Assembly: GCF_900100205.1 (NCBI RefSeq)
Contig: NZ_FNEQ01000004.1
Coordinates: 248,001-312,000, forward strand
Source: Duganella sp. OV510
GTDB lineage: Bacteria; Pseudomonadota; Gammaproteobacteria; Burkholderiales; Burkholderiaceae_D
Length of the DNA: 64,000 nt
Direction: 5' to 3'
Below are positions 42,715 to 53,300 of the stretch, piece after piece. Position 1 is the first letter of the stretch, and each line of letters opens with the position of its first letter. Both the position numbers and the translations under genes were made by a program. The notes below the pieces were generated by a model. The model was not told where the DNA came from, searched no databases, and saw nothing but the letters and a program-made list of their open reading frames with translations.

Positions 42715-44184
42715 ATGGCCATCATCGACATCAACCTCAGCAGCAAACTCGTCAACGGACTCGGCTCAAACAACGAACTGTCGACGACGATGGCTGAAGA
42801 GCTCGGCTTGTTTTTTCAGGCGGCCTATACTTTCTCGTCAACTCATCCCTACTATTCCACCTACTCGCTAGTGGGCAACAACCTGCGCTTGAACTATTCC
42901 GATGACGGATACAGCAGCTATAGCGGCGTTGCGTTAGCCGACCCGAATGCGCTTAGCGGCAGTGCTTCAGCGACCAACCTGGAACAATATTTCCCATCCT
43001 ATTACCGTCTGACGGCAAGCGGCAATCTGAACTACCATTACGAGGCTACCGCCAACGGTCCCAACATACAGGGGACGGGCGGTACGCTGACAGCAGCCGC
43101 CATCCAGACCCTGCTCCCCTCCTACAGCCCCAATTACGACAGCAACCTTGGCAATGTAATCTTGGGGATACGCGGCAATGTCACGCTATCACCCAACAGT
43201 GACATCAGCGGCGTGGTCACCACACTGACCGGCTCTGCCGACCGACTACTGACATCGAGCACGCTGACCGGAAATTTCAACATCAGCGGCAACGCCACCA
43301 ATATCGCCCAGAACCTTGGAACGCTGTCGGTGTCCGGCACCGCGACCTCGTACATCGAAAAATACGCCGACGGCAGCGGCGTCAGTCTGTCCAATATTGC
43401 GTTTGCAGTCACCGGCGACACCACCATCGATAACAAACTGCTGGCCAATCCAAACAATCTGCCAGCCGACGATGTCATCAACGTGACGCTGGGCGCAGCA
43501 CCATTCAGCGCCTGGGTGATCGCCAGCGGCGCCGGCAACGATAAGATCAGCATCAAGGGCGGCGCGAGCAGCTTGTCGGTCAATGCTGGCACAGGCAACG
43601 ATATGATCACGCTGGGCGACAGCAACCACGTCGTCGACGGCGGCGCCGGCACCGATACAGTGGTGTTCAACGGCGTCAGGTCCGCGTACAGTGTCAGCAA
43701 GACGGTCAATGGTTACGCGGTGCTCTCCAGCGGTGGCACCGACACGCTGAACGGCGTCGAGCGACTGCATTTCAGCGACACCACGCTTGCGCTGGACATC
43801 AACGGTAATGGCGGTCAAGTGTATCGCCTGTATCAGGCGGCCTTCAATCGAACGCCGGACAACGGCGGTCTGGGTTTTTGGATCAATGCCATGGACAGTG
43901 GGGCCACACTGAAAGACATCGCCCTTGAATTTACCAAGAGCGGCGAATTTCGATCCATGTACGGCGGCGCCAACCCAGACAATACGACCTTCCTGGACAA
44001 GCTGTACCACAACGTTCTGCATCGCGCCGGTGACCAGAGCGGCTTCGATTTCTGGCTGGGCCACCTGAACTCGGGCACGCTGACACAGGCAGCTGCGCTG
44101 GCGGAGTTTGGCGAAAGTGCGGAAAATCAAGCCACGCTGATCAGCGTGATCGGTAACGGCTTCACCTATACGCCTTACGGTTAA
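42715..44184 (+). CDS. RTX-like protein with C-terminal DUF4214 domains
   Basis: The 489-residue protein has no signal peptide. The first ~230 residues are Ser/Thr/Asn-rich without clear domain. A short Ca-binding-type repeat section follows (SGAGNDKISIKGGASSLSVN, then GDSNHVVDGGAGTDTVVFNG), and then DUF4214 pairs (VYRLYQAAFNRTPDNGGLGF with WINAMDSG; LYHNVLHRAGDQSGFDFWLG with HLNSG). Such proteins are often secreted by type I systems and surface-attached. The ribosome binding site is weak. No export genes adjoin it. Confidence 0.82.
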   Translation: MAIIDINLSSKLVNGLGSNNELSTTMAEELGLFFQAAYTFSSTHPYYSTYSLVGNNLRLNYSDDGYSSYSGVALADPNALSGSASATNLEQYFPSYYRLTASGNLNYHYEATANGPNIQGTGGTLTAAAIQTLLPSYSPNYDSNLGNVILGIRGNVTLSPNSDISGVVTTLTGSADRLLTSSTLTGNFNISGNATNIAQNLGTLSVSGTATSYIEKYADGSGVSLSNIAFAVTGDTTIDNKLLANPNNLPADDVINVTLGAAPFSAWVIASGAGNDKISIKGGASSLSVNAGTGNDMITLGDSNHVVDGGAGTDTVVFNGVRSAYSVSKTVNGYAVLSSGGTDTLNGVERLHFSDTTLALDINGNGGQVYRLYQAAFNRTPDNGGLGFWINAMDSGATLKDIALEFTKSGEFRSMYGGANPDNTTFLDKLYHNVLHRAGDQSGFDFWLGHLNSGTLTQAAALAEFGESAENQATLISVIGNGFTYTPYG

Positions 44185-44468
44185 GCCAAGCTGGCAGCCG
44201 GTGCCTGCAGGATGAGGTCGGTCTCGGCAATGGCAACGCAGGGCAGGATGTAGCCTTCGCGCTTTTCGTCCGGGCTGAGGCCCGGCCAGTCGATCTGGTA
44301 GCGCACCGTGCCGCTGGTGGACAGGCAGATGCAGGTGCGGCAGGTGCCATTGCGGCAGGAGCTGGGCAGGCGGATGCCGGCCTTGTCGGCCGCCTGTAGC
44401 ACCGTGTCCGGCGCCGTGGCGTCAAAACTCCATCCCTGCCCTGCCAGCGTTACCTTCATGCCCGCCAT
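44181..44468 (-). CDS. [2Fe-2S] ferredoxin
   Basis: The protein of up to 95 residues has the plant-type ferredoxin ligand set: SSCRNGTCRTCICLSTSG with three clustered Cys and a final Cys in YILPCVAIAETDL (C-x4-C-x2-C...C). Starts at 44468 and 44459 are both possible (MAGMKVTL); neither has a strong ribosome binding site. It follows the PAS-MCP gene on the same strand, but a hairpin lies between. It could be an electron donor to an oxygenase; the partner is not evident. Confidence 0.88.
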   Translation of the reverse strand: MAGMKVTLAGQGWSFDATAPDTVLQAADKAGIRLPSSCRNGTCRTCICLSTSGTVRYQIDWPGLSPDEKREGYILPCVAIAETDLILQAPAASLA

Positions 44469-44470
44469 CC

Positions 44471-44495
44471 CATATTGCCTGTGAAAGGCAATATG
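44471..44495 (-). promoter_or_regulatory. Perfect 9-bp hairpin between the MCP stop and the ferredoxin start
   Basis: CATATTGCC (44471-44479) and GGCAATATG (44487-44495) form a 9-bp perfect inverted repeat around a 7-base loop. It starts three bases past the MCP stop and ends two bases before the ferredoxin ATG. No T-run follows, so an operator or a translational control hairpin covering the start is more likely than a terminator. Confidence 0.55.
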
Positions 44496-44498
44496 ATA

Positions 44499-46163
44499 TC
44501 AATGCAGCTGCAATTGCGGCTTGCTGCTGACAGGCGGACGCGATGGCTGGCCGCCAACCGGGCGGTTGCGCAGCGCTGCGCTGGCGTTCTGCTGCAGCTT
44601 GAACACCGAAATCGCCTGGCACACAAAGCGCGCCTGCACCGCCAGGTTGCCAGCCGCTGCGGCGGCCTCCTCCACCAGCGCGGCGTTCTGCTGCGTGATG
44701 TCGTCGATCTTGATGACCGCCTCGTTGACCTGGCCGATGCCGTTGCTTTGCTCACGCGTCGAGTTGGAAATCTCCGTCATCACTTTCGACACGCGGCACA
44801 CCGACTCGATCACCTCGTTCATGGTGACGCCAGCGCTGTTGGTCAGCGTGGTGCCGGCCTGCACCTTCTGGATCGAGGTGTCGATCAGTTCCTTGATTTC
44901 CTTGGCGGCCGTGGCAGAACGCTGCGCCAGCCCGCGCACCTCGGACGCCACCACCGCGAAGCCGCGTCCCTGCTCGCCGGCGCGCGCTGCTTCCACCGCC
45001 GCGTTCAAGGCCAGAATATTGGTCTGGAAGGCGATGCCGTCGATCAGGCCGATGATGTCCAGAATCTTGTTGGACGACGCGCTGATATCGCTCATCGTCG
45101 TCACCACCTGCGAGACAATGCTGCCACCTTGCGTCGCTACCTCGCGCGCGCGCTCGGCCAGTTCGTTGGCGCTGGCAACATTGGTGGCGCTCTGCTGCAC
45201 TGTGGCCGTCAGCTGCTCCATGCTGGACGCGGTCTGCTGCAGGCTGGAGGCCTGCGATTCGGTGCGGCCTGACAAATCCATATTGCCATCGGCAATTTCA
45301 TCGGTGGCCACCGAGATCTGGTCGAAGTTGGCGCGTACGTCGCCGATGATGCTGTGCAGGTTGATATTGGTCTGCCGCAGCGCCGCCAGCAGCTGGCCGA
45401 CTTCATCGTCGCGCTGGATTTCAATCTTGGCGGTCAGGTCGCCGCCGGCCATCATGCGCGCTGCCTTGGTCGCCTGCCGCAACGGCAGCGCCACATTCAC
45501 ATACAGGTTGCGGCCAAACGCCAGCATGCCCAGCATGGCGACGATGGCGAGGCCGCCCAGCCAGTTGTGCGCCTTGGCCACGCTGGCATCGTCCATCAAC
45601 ATCAGCGCCAGCGCTACGACGGCGAGCACGCCGACCAGCAGCGTGGTGGCGGCGGCGATCTGCGTCGGCAGCGAGGTACGCGTCATTTCGCGGATGCGCG
45701 CCGGCAGGCCGGTTGACACCGCACGGCCCTTGACGATGCGCAGCTTGCGCGGATTGCCATTCTTGATTTCGCGATACACCGCATCGGTTTCGCGCACCTG
45801 CTCGCGTGACGGCTTGGTGCGCACCGACAGGTAGCCGACCGGCTTGCCGTTCTCGATCACCGGCGTCACATTCGCCAGCACCCAATAGAAATCACCGTTC
45901 TTGCAGCGATTCTTGACCAGGCCGGTCCACGGCATGCCGTCCTTGATGGTGCTCCACAAGTCCGCAAACGCTTCCACCGGCATGTCAGGATGGCGCACCA
46001 CATTTTGCGGCGCGCCCATCAACTCTTCTTCAGTGAAGCCGCTGACTTCAATAAAGTAAGGATTGGCGTAATTGATGTTGCCCTGCAAATCAGTGGTGGA
46101 GACGATGGTCTTGCCATCCTCCATAATGTATTCATTCTGCGTGACCGGGGTGTTTACGCGCAT
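44499..46163 (-). CDS. PAS-containing methyl-accepting chemotaxis protein (Aer-like)
   Basis: The 554-residue receptor has an N-terminal PAS domain at about 10-120 ([20 protein letters not shown] then [20 protein letters not shown]), in the manner of Aer-type redox/energy sensors. Two TM segments lie near 175-220, then HAMP, then the signalling tip ([20 protein letters not shown] then [20 protein letters not shown]). The sensor is cytoplasmic, reading internal state. The C-terminus is Pro/Gln-rich and lacks a typical pentapeptide for CheR docking. There are no che core genes (cheA/W/Y) nearby. Confidence 0.92.
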   Translation of the reverse strand: MRVNTPVTQNEYIMEDGKTIVSTTDLQGNINYANPYFIEVSGFTEEELMGAPQNVVRHPDMPVEAFADLWSTIKDGMPWTGLVKNRCKNGDFYWVLANVTPVIENGKPVGYLSVRTKPSREQVRETDAVYREIKNGNPRKLRIVKGRAVSTGLPARIREMTRTSLPTQIAAATTLLVGVLAVVALALMLMDDASVAKAHNWLGGLAIVAMLGMLAFGRNLYVNVALPLRQATKAARMMAGGDLTAKIEIQRDDEVGQLLAALRQTNINLHSIIGDVRANFDQISVATDEIADGNMDLSGRTESQASSLQQTASSMEQLTATVQQSATNVASANELAERAREVATQGGSIVSQVVTTMSDISASSNKILDIIGLIDGIAFQTNILALNAAVEAARAGEQGRGFAVVASEVRGLAQRSATAAKEIKELIDTSIQKVQAGTTLTNSAGVTMNEVIESVCRVSKVMTEISNSTREQSNGIGQVNEAVIKIDDITQQNAALVEEAAAAAGNLAVQARFVCQAISVFKLQQNASAALRNRPVGGQPSRPPVSSKPQLQLH

Positions 46164-46365
46164 GACCGCTCCTTTTTAACTGCTTACGGAAAGAGTAGGA
46201 GGCGAACCGGGGCTTTGGGGGCGCCACAGGCCGCAATGGCCTGTGTATGCAGAATAGGAGCAATACCGGTGAAAGATGTTCACCAATTGTCGCAACGCCG
46301 CAAATTTATCGAACTGATACAACAGCTATCCGGTCAGGTTTAGAATGCCGACAAAGGAGCCAGCC

Positions 46366-47217
46366 ATGCCACGTTTCATCCGCCACACCAAGGTCTTCGT
46401 GGTCACCGTTGCCGCAGCTTGCAGCGCACAAGCCGCCGACTGGAGCGACACCGCGCTCAGCTACCGTTACGGCACCCGCTACGCCGAGCCTTTCAACAGC
46501 AAGGACATCGACAAGCACATCGTCAACCTCAGCTATGTGTCCGGCTACCAGTACGGGAAAAACTTCTTCAGCATCGACTGGCTGATGTCATCCACCGACG
46601 ATCCCTCGTCGCCAAGCGGCGGCCGCGCGCGCGAAGCGTATGCGCTGTACCGCCACACGCTGGACCTGGGCAAGCTGACCGGCGCCAGCTACGCCTTCGG
46701 CCCGCTGCGCGGCATCGGCGTCACCGCCGGCTTCGACCTCAACCGCAAGAACGACGCCGGCTACAATTCACGCAAGCGCATGCTGGTGGCCGGCCCGACG
46801 CTGATGCTGGAGGTGCCCGGCTTCCTGGATATCAGCCTGCTGGCCATCTGGGAGTCCAACGCGCCGTACAACGACTTCACGCAACAGGGCACGGCGCGCT
46901 ACCGTTACCGCACCCACCCGATGCTCAGCGCCGCCTGGTCGATTCCATTCACCGCCGGCCTGCCGCTGGAGTTCAATGGCTACGCCAACTACATCGCCGC
47001 CAAGGGACGCAACGAATTCGGCGGCGGCACCGCGCCGGAAACGAATATCGATGCGCAAGTCATGTACGACCTGAGCGCCCGCATCGGCGCACCGAAGAAC
47101 CGCTTCAAGGTCGGCATCGCCTATCAGTACTGGCACAACAAGTTTGGCAATCCGACCAGAAACAATCCTGGCGCCACCGCCAGAACGCCGATGGTGCGCG
47201 CCGAATACCACTTCTGA
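46366..47217 (+). CDS. Outer-membrane protein, nucleoside-specific channel Tsx-like
   Basis: The 283-residue protein has a signal peptide (MPRFIRHTKVFVVTVAAACS ending AQAAD). Amphipathic strands follow (WSDTALSYRYGTRYAEPFN; HIVNLSYVSGYQYGKNFFSI; VRAEYHF end with terminal Phe), the pattern of a 12-strand Tsx-type barrel (DUF5020/OM-channel). Terminal Phe is the BAM recognition signature. An AAGGAG site precedes it at 46366, so a seven-codon longer start is less likely. A role in uptake of nucleosides or small metabolites is inferred. Confidence 0.82.
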   Translation: MPRFIRHTKVFVVTVAAACSAQAADWSDTALSYRYGTRYAEPFNSKDIDKHIVNLSYVSGYQYGKNFFSIDWLMSSTDDPSSPSGGRAREAYALYRHTLDLGKLTGASYAFGPLRGIGVTAGFDLNRKNDAGYNSRKRMLVAGPTLMLEVPGFLDISLLAIWESNAPYNDFTQQGTARYRYRTHPMLSAAWSIPFTAGLPLEFNGYANYIAAKGRNEFGGGTAPETNIDAQVMYDLSARIGAPKNRFKVGIAYQYWHNKFGNPTRNNPGATARTPMVRAEYHF

Positions 47218-47329
47218 CGTTTCTGTGCGACAGCGCACGCAGCGCGCACCGAAGCCATTTGCCAAATCCGCGCATTCGCGGCAAAGTATCTCTCCACGCC
47301 ATGCATCCTGCGATGCGGGGGAGACAATC

Positions 47330-47725
47330 ATGAAGCTTTTGCAATGCGCCGTGATCGCCGCAGCTGGCGTGACGGCTTATGCCAGCGCGCAAACACCCGG
47401 CCAGGATCAAGGGGTGCCCACCGTGACGCGCGGCGCGCCCACCTATGAGCCGTATATCCCGCCGGCGCTGCGCAAGCCGCTGCGCGACGCCGGTGCCAGC
47501 GCGGTGCTGCTGCGCTACCAGCCGATGCAAAAGCTGAGGAAACGTTTTGACGCCGCCGACCTCGACGGTAACGGCATGCTGAGCCGCGACGAAGCGCGCA
47601 GCGCCGGCCTGGGCGTGGTCGACAAGAACTTCGACCACATCGACACCACCCGCCGAGGCAAAGTCAGCTTTGACGATTTACAGACCTACCTGATCCAGCG
47701 CCGCGAAGAAGCGCACTCGCGTTAA
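47330..47725 (+). CDS. Secreted EF-hand protein
   Basis: The 131-residue protein starts at MKLLQCAVIAAAGVTAYASA (signal peptide). A proper EF-hand loop (DAADLDGNGMLSRDEAR) follows, then a degenerate second one (IDTTRRGKVSFDDL). A longer open frame through the preceding gene is rejected. It probably binds Ca2+ in the periplasm. The gene end overlaps by four bases with the convergent kinase gene. Confidence 0.8.
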   Translation: MKLLQCAVIAAAGVTAYASAQTPGQDQGVPTVTRGAPTYEPYIPPALRKPLRDAGASAVLLRYQPMQKLRKRFDAADLDGNGMLSRDEARSAGLGVVDKNFDHIDTTRRGKVSFDDLQTYLIQRREEAHSR

Positions 47726-48900
47726 GCAGGCGGCGCGTCGCGTCGCGGCAGCGTCAGGCTGAACACCGCGCCCTCGCCCGGCGTGCTGTGCAGCGTCAGG
47801 CTGCCTTCGTGGACCTCCGCCAGCTGGCGCGAGATGTACAGGCCCAGGCCCAGACCGGCCGGCGCATCGCTGCCGACGCCGCGCTCGTACGGCTCAAAAA
47901 TCTTCGCCTGGTTTTCCGGCGCGACACCGGGACCGCAATCGCGCACGTCCACGCGTGCCCAGTCCTGCTCCACCGTCAGGCTGACGCTGACCGGCTGCTG
48001 GCAGCCGTAGCGCATCGCATTGGTCAGCAGGTTGACCACGATCTGCTCGATACGGAACTCATCCCACCAGCCGCTGACCGGCGTGCTGGCCTCCAGCGTG
48101 ATGCTGGTGCCGGCGGTGGTGGCTTGCGGCGTCAGATCATGCACCACCCGGCGCAACAGGCCGGACAGCTCCACCCAGCCCGGCCGCAGCGACAGCTTGC
48201 CGCTGCGGATGCGCGACACATCCAGCATGTCGTCGATCAGCCGGATGATGCTCTGGATCTGGCGGTCGTCACGCGCCACCATGCGCTGCAACTGTTCGGC
48301 GCCGAAGGCGGCCATATTGCCGCGCTCCAGCTGCATCTTGCGCAGCTGGGTTTCCAGGTACAGCGTATTCAGCGGCGTGCGCATCTCGTGCGACACCATC
48401 GACATGAATTCATCGCGCATCAGCAGCGCGCGCTCCAGCTGCGCCTGCATCTCGGCCTGCTGCTGGCGCGCCAGCTCCAGCGCCTCGACCTGGCGGCGCA
48501 TCGCCTCGCGCGCCTCGTACAGCGCCACGAACACCTGCACCTTGCCCTTCACCGCACGTGGATCGAGCGGCTTGTACAGCACATCCACCGCGCCTGCCTC
48601 ATAGCCCTTGAACGAATAGTTCAGCTCCTTGCCGGCCGCTGTTACGAAGACGATCGGGATCTGTCGTGTCTTCTCGGTGCCGCGCATCAGCTCGGCCAGC
48701 TCGAAACCATCCATGCCCGGCATCTGCACATCGAGGAAAGCCATGGCGAAGTCGTGTTGCAGCAACAGCGCCAGCGCCTCCTCGCCGGAGCCGGCCTGGA
48801 ACACCTCGCGCCCGTCGCCGCGTATCAGGGCATTCAGCGCTTGCAGGTTCTCCGGCAGATCGTCGACGATCAGCAGTTTGGTGGGGGATGCGTCTTGCAT
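47722..48900 (-). CDS. Receiver-histidine kinase fusion protein
   Basis: The 392-residue cytoplasmic protein has an N-terminal receiver (about 8-125, LLIVDDLPENLQALNALIRG, phosphorylated Asp in MAFLDVQMPGMDGF) and a coiled-coil linker. HisKA (MVSHEMRTPLNTLYLETQLR) and HATPase_c with LGLGLYISRQLAEVHEG follow. It is the fourth gene of a cluster with hybrid kinase, cheR and cheB (start overlaps the cheB stop), forming a signalling unit with a receiver as input. Confidence 0.9.
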   Translation of the reverse strand: MQDASPTKLLIVDDLPENLQALNALIRGDGREVFQAGSGEEALALLLQHDFAMAFLDVQMPGMDGFELAELMRGTEKTRQIPIVFVTAAGKELNYSFKGYEAGAVDVLYKPLDPRAVKGKVQVFVALYEAREAMRRQVEALELARQQQAEMQAQLERALLMRDEFMSMVSHEMRTPLNTLYLETQLRKMQLERGNMAAFGAEQLQRMVARDDRQIQSIIRLIDDMLDVSRIRSGKLSLRPGWVELSGLLRRVVHDLTPQATTAGTSITLEASTPVSGWWDEFRIEQIVVNLLTNAMRYGCQQPVSVSLTVEQDWARVDVRDCGPGVAPENQAKIFEPYERGVGSDAPAGLGLGLYISRQLAEVHEGSLTLHSTPGEGAVFSLTLPRRDAPPA

Positions 48901-49502
48901 TAATTGTTCTCCAGCATCATCAACAGGGTGTGTATCTCATCCAACGGCAAAATCAGGTCCGGCTGGCGCAGCCGGATGGCTTCCCGCGGCATGGTCGGCA
49001 CTTCGGCCTCCTGCGGGTCCTGCACCACGGTCAGGCCGCCTGCCGCGCCAATCGCGGCCAGCCCGGCGGCGCCATCGTGATTGGCGCCAGTCAGCAGCAC
49101 GCCGACCAGACCAGGGCCATAGGCATCGGCTGCGGATTCCATCAAATAGTCAATCGCCGGACGGGCAAAATGCAAGGGTGCTTCGCAGCTCAGCGAGAAA
49201 CTGCGGTCGCGTTCCACCGACAGATGGTAGCCCGAACCAGCGAAGTATAGCGTTCCGGAAGACACTTCTTCCTTGTCGCGCGCTTCGCGTACAGGCAATT
49301 TCATGCGCTGCTGGAATACCCCGGCAAGGTGGCTCTGGCGTCCATCCGGAATGTGCAGCACCGCCACCATGGCGCAATGATAATCTGCCGGCAGGCCGGG
49401 CAGCAGGCGCAGCAGGGCGCCGACGCCGCCGGCCGAGGCGCCGATCACCACCGCCTCCACCTTGCGGTCTGCCAATGCTGCCTGGATATGCGAGGTGCTC
49501 AT
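48900..49502 (-). CDS. cheB: CheB-type methylesterase domain protein (no receiver)
   Basis: The 200-residue protein starts MSTSHIQAALADRKVEAVVI. It holds only the methylesterase domain: catalytic Ser in IGASAGGVGALL, His in VLHIPDGRQSHL, Asp in LLTGANHDGAAGL. The receiver domain of canonical CheB is missing, so activity is not controlled by its own phosphorylation. A longer frame starting at 49616 overlaps cheR and is rejected. It lies between cheR (2-bp gap) and the kinase gene. Confidence 0.88.
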   Translation of the reverse strand: MSTSHIQAALADRKVEAVVIGASAGGVGALLRLLPGLPADYHCAMVAVLHIPDGRQSHLAGVFQQRMKLPVREARDKEEVSSGTLYFAGSGYHLSVERDRSFSLSCEAPLHFARPAIDYLMESAADAYGPGLVGVLLTGANHDGAAGLAAIGAAGGLTVVQDPQEAEVPTMPREAIRLRQPDLILPLDEIHTLLMMLENN

Positions 49503-49504
49503 GA

Positions 49505-50323
49505 TCAACGCTTGCGGAACAGGCGCTCGCGCTTGAGGACGGGCTCGAAGCTCGGTCCGTAGGCGGAAAAGTCGATGCTTTCCTTGCTGCCCAGGCCGAG
49601 GAAGCCGCGATGGCACAGCGATTCGTGGAACAGGCCGAAGGCGCGCTCCTGCAACTTCTTCTTGAAATAAATCATCACATTGCGGCAGCTGATCAGATGC
49701 GTTTCAGCAAACACCGCGTCGGTGGCCAGGCTGTGGTCGGCAAAGGTGACGTTCTCGCACAGCGCACTGTCGAACAGCGCGGCGTTGTAGGCGGCCGTGT
49801 AGTAGTCGGAAAAGCTGCGCGTGCCGCCGGCCTGCTGGTAGTTATGCGTGTACTCGCGCATCGCCTCCAGCGGAAACACGCCCTTGCGTGCCTTCTCCAG
49901 CGACTGCGGGTTGATGTCGGTGGCGTAGATCATGCTGCGTTCCAGCAGGCCTTCTTCCTTGAGCAGGATGGCCATCGAATACACTTCCTCGCCGGTGCTG
50001 CAGCCGGCGATCCAGATCTTCAGCGACGGATAGGTGCGCAACACCGGCACCACATGCTCGCGCAAGGCGGCAAAGTAGGTCGGGTCGCGGAACATCGAGG
50101 TTACCGGTATCGTCAGGTATTGCAGCAGCTGGCTGAAGGCGGCCGGTTCATGGATGATGCGCGCCTGGAGCGCCGAGATGCTGTCGCAGTCCATCTCGCG
50201 CATCGCGTGCAGCACGCGGCGCTTTTGCGAAGCGCCGGTGTAGTCGCGGAAATCGTAGCTGTACTTCATGTAGATCGCTTCGATCAACATCCTCAGCTCG
50301 ATATCGGTGTCGCTGTGATGCAT
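49505..50323 (-). CDS. cheR: CheR-type protein-glutamate methyltransferase
   Basis: The 272-residue SAM-dependent methyltransferase starts MHHSDTDIELRMLIEAIYMK. It has SAM motif IWIAGCSTGEEVYSMAILLK, the second motif YATDINPQSLEKARKGVFPL and the NVMIYF catalytic segment. It methylates receptor glutamates or an equivalent target. Placed between the large hybrid kinase (1-bp gap) and cheB in a cluster lacking cheA/cheW, it probably serves a non-flagellar signalling module. Confidence 0.9.
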   Translation of the reverse strand: MHHSDTDIELRMLIEAIYMKYSYDFRDYTGASQKRRVLHAMREMDCDSISALQARIIHEPAAFSQLLQYLTIPVTSMFRDPTYFAALREHVVPVLRTYPSLKIWIAGCSTGEEVYSMAILLKEEGLLERSMIYATDINPQSLEKARKGVFPLEAMREYTHNYQQAGGTRSFSDYYTAAYNAALFDSALCENVTFADHSLATDAVFAETHLISCRNVMIYFKKKLQERAFGLFHESLCHRGFLGLGSKESIDFSAYGPSFEPVLKRERLFRKR

Positions 50324-50324
50324 A

Positions 50325-53300
50325 TCAGCTCCGTTCGGCGTTCGGCATCCAGACGCGCAGCAGCGAATACAGGCGTGACAGATCAATCGGCTTGGCCAGG
50401 TAGTCGCTGGCGCCGGCCGCCAGGCACTGCTCCTGGTCGTCCTTCATCGCCTTGGCGGTGATGGCGATCACCGGCAGGCGAGCGAAGCGCGGGTCGTCGC
50501 GCAGGCGGCGCGTGGCTTCCAGGCCGTCCATGCCCGGCATCATCACGTCCATCAGCACCAGGTCGATATCGGCCACGGTATCGAGTTTTTCCAGTGCTTC
50601 GTAACCGTTGCGGCCGACTTCCACCAGCGCACCTTTCTGTTCCAGCGCGCTGGTCAGGGCGAAGATGTTGCGCACATCGTCGTCCACCAGCAGGATGCGG
50701 CGGCCTTCAAATACGCGGTCGCGCGCACGCACCGTCTTCAGCATGCGCTGGCGTTCGCTGGACAGGTCGGCTTCCACCTTGTGCAGGAACAGCGTCACTT
50801 CATCCAGCAGGCGCTCCGGCGAACGGGCGCCCTTGATGATGATCGAGCGCGAGTATTTGTGCAGGTCGGCTTCCTCGGCGCGCGACAGGTTGCGGCCGGT
50901 GTAGACGATCACCGGCGGGAACGCCGCCAGCGATTCGCCCGCCATGCGTTGCAGCAGTTCGTTGCCCTGCATGTCCGGCAGCTTGAGGTCGATAATCATG
51001 CAGTCGTAGACGGTGGTGCGCAGCAGCGCCAGCGCTTCCTCGCCGCTGCCGACAGCGACGATTTCAACATCATCGTCAGAGATCAGCTGCACCACGCTGT
51101 CGCGCTGGCGGTCGTCATCTTCCACCAGCAGCACGCGCTTGATCTTCTGCGTCAGCTTGGTTTCGATGCGGCGGAACACTTCCATCAGCTGCTCGCGCGT
51201 GGTCGGCTTCAGCGCGTAGCCGATCGCGCCCAGGTGCAGCGCGGCTTCGCCGTTGTCGGAACCGGATACCACGTGCACCGGGATATGGCGGGTTTGCGCA
51301 TCGTCCTTCAGCAGTTGCAGCACCGACAGGCCGGAGCGGTCCGGCAGGCGGATGTCCAGCATGATCGCGTCCGGCCGGTATTCGCGCGCCAGCGTCAGGC
51401 CTTCATCGGCGTCGAAAGCGACCAGGCAGAGGTACTGCTTCTCGTGCGCCAGGTCGTACAGGATGCGGGCAAACGTGGCGTCATCCTCCACTACCAATAC
51501 CAGGCGGCCGCGCGGTTCTTCGCCGGCCTGCAACAGCAGGCGGTCATCGTCGAAGGCGCGCGGCACCGGCACGGTCGGCGCCGGCGTTGGCGCCGGGACG
51601 TCCGGCAGCGGCGCATGGATGATTTCCACTGCGGCGGCATTGTTGTCCGAGGTCGAACTGCCGGCACGCGGGCCCGGCTCCGGCGCGGTCCAAGCCAGCG
51701 GCAGCGTCAGCGTGAAGCAGCTGCCCTTGCCCGGCTCGCTGACCAGGCTGATGCTGCCGCCCAGCAGTTGCGCCAGGTCGCGCGAAATCGACAGGCCCAG
51801 GCCGGTGCCGCCATACTTGCGGCTGGTGGTGCCATCGGCCTGCTGGAAGGCGTTGAAGATGCCTTGCTGGTCTTCGGCACGGATGCCGATGCCGGTGTCC
51901 TGCACCGAAAACGCCACCTGGCCGGCGCCGGCCGGCTGCGCCGTCAGCGTGATCTGGCCGCTGCTGGTGAATTTCAGCGCGTTCGACAGCAGGTTTTTCA
52001 ATATCTGCTCCAGGCGCTGGCGGTCGGTGACCATGTGCTCGTTCAGACCTTCGGCCACCTTCATCTGGAAGGCCAGCTTCTTTTGCTGCGCCAGCGGCTC
52101 GAACACCATGGCCATGCCTTCAACCACGTGGCGCACCGGCATATTCTCCGGCACCAGGTCCAGCTTGCCGGCTTCGACCTTGGAGATGTCGAGAATGTCG
52201 TTGATCAGGTTCAGCAGGTCGTTGCCGGCTGAATAGATGGTGTTGGCGAAGCGCACCTGTTCTTCGTTCAGGTTGCCCTGGCCGTTTTCCGCCAGCAGCT
52301 TGGCCAGGATCAGCGAGCTATTCAACGGCGTGCGCAGCTCGTGCGACATATTCGCCAGGAACTGCGATTTGTACTGGCTGGCGCGCTCCAGGTCGCGCGC
52401 GCGCTCTTCCAGGTCTTGCTGGGCCTTCAGCAGTTCGGCATTCTTCTGGTCCAGTGCCACGCCCTGCTCGTTCAGCTGTTCGTTGGTCTGCTCCAGTTCG
52501 GCCTTCTGGTTTTCCAGGCTGGCCTGGGATTCTTCCAGCACGCGCGACTGTTCTTCCAGCTCTTCGTTGGCGGTGCGCAGCTCTTCCTGCTGCACCTGCA
52601 ATTCCTCGTTCAGCTGCTGGGTTTCGGCCAGCACTTCCTGCAGGCGCTGGCGCGAATGGCTGGCCTCGATGGCGCTGCCGATATTGCCTTTCACCAGCGT
52701 CAGCAGGTCGACATCGCGCTCGGTGATCGGGCGCAACAGGCCCAGCTCGATGACGCCGTTAATATCGCCATCGCTGTCGACCGGCGCCAGCAGCACGCTG
52801 GCCGGCGCGCCGCCGCCCAAGCCGGAGGCGACCTGGATGTAATCGGATGGCAGCGGCTCCAGGCGGATCACGCGGCGTTCCAGGGCCGCCTGTGCCACCA
52901 GGCTCTCGGCCGGCTTGAACTGCTGGTCGCGCTGCTCCCAGGCATCGCTGAAACCGTAGGACGCGACGCGGCGGAAGCTGCCGTCCGGCGCGCGCAGGTA
53001 GAGCGCACCGACCACCACGCCCATGTAGCGCGCCAGGAATTGCAGCAGCGTTTGCGACAGCTGCGGCAACGCCAGCTGGCCGATGCCCTGCTGCGCCAGC
53101 TCGCTCTGGCCGGTGCGCAGCCAGGCCTGCTGTTGCAACAGCTTGGCGTGCTCGGCGTGGTCGTCCAGCGCGCGCGTGTAGACGCGCGACAAGCCGGTCA
53201 GCTCGCGGCGGCCGAACCAGGCCAGCACGCCACCCACACCCAGCGTCAGCAGCAGATACACCACCGCCACCGTGGTGGTAACGGTACGCGATTCGTCATT

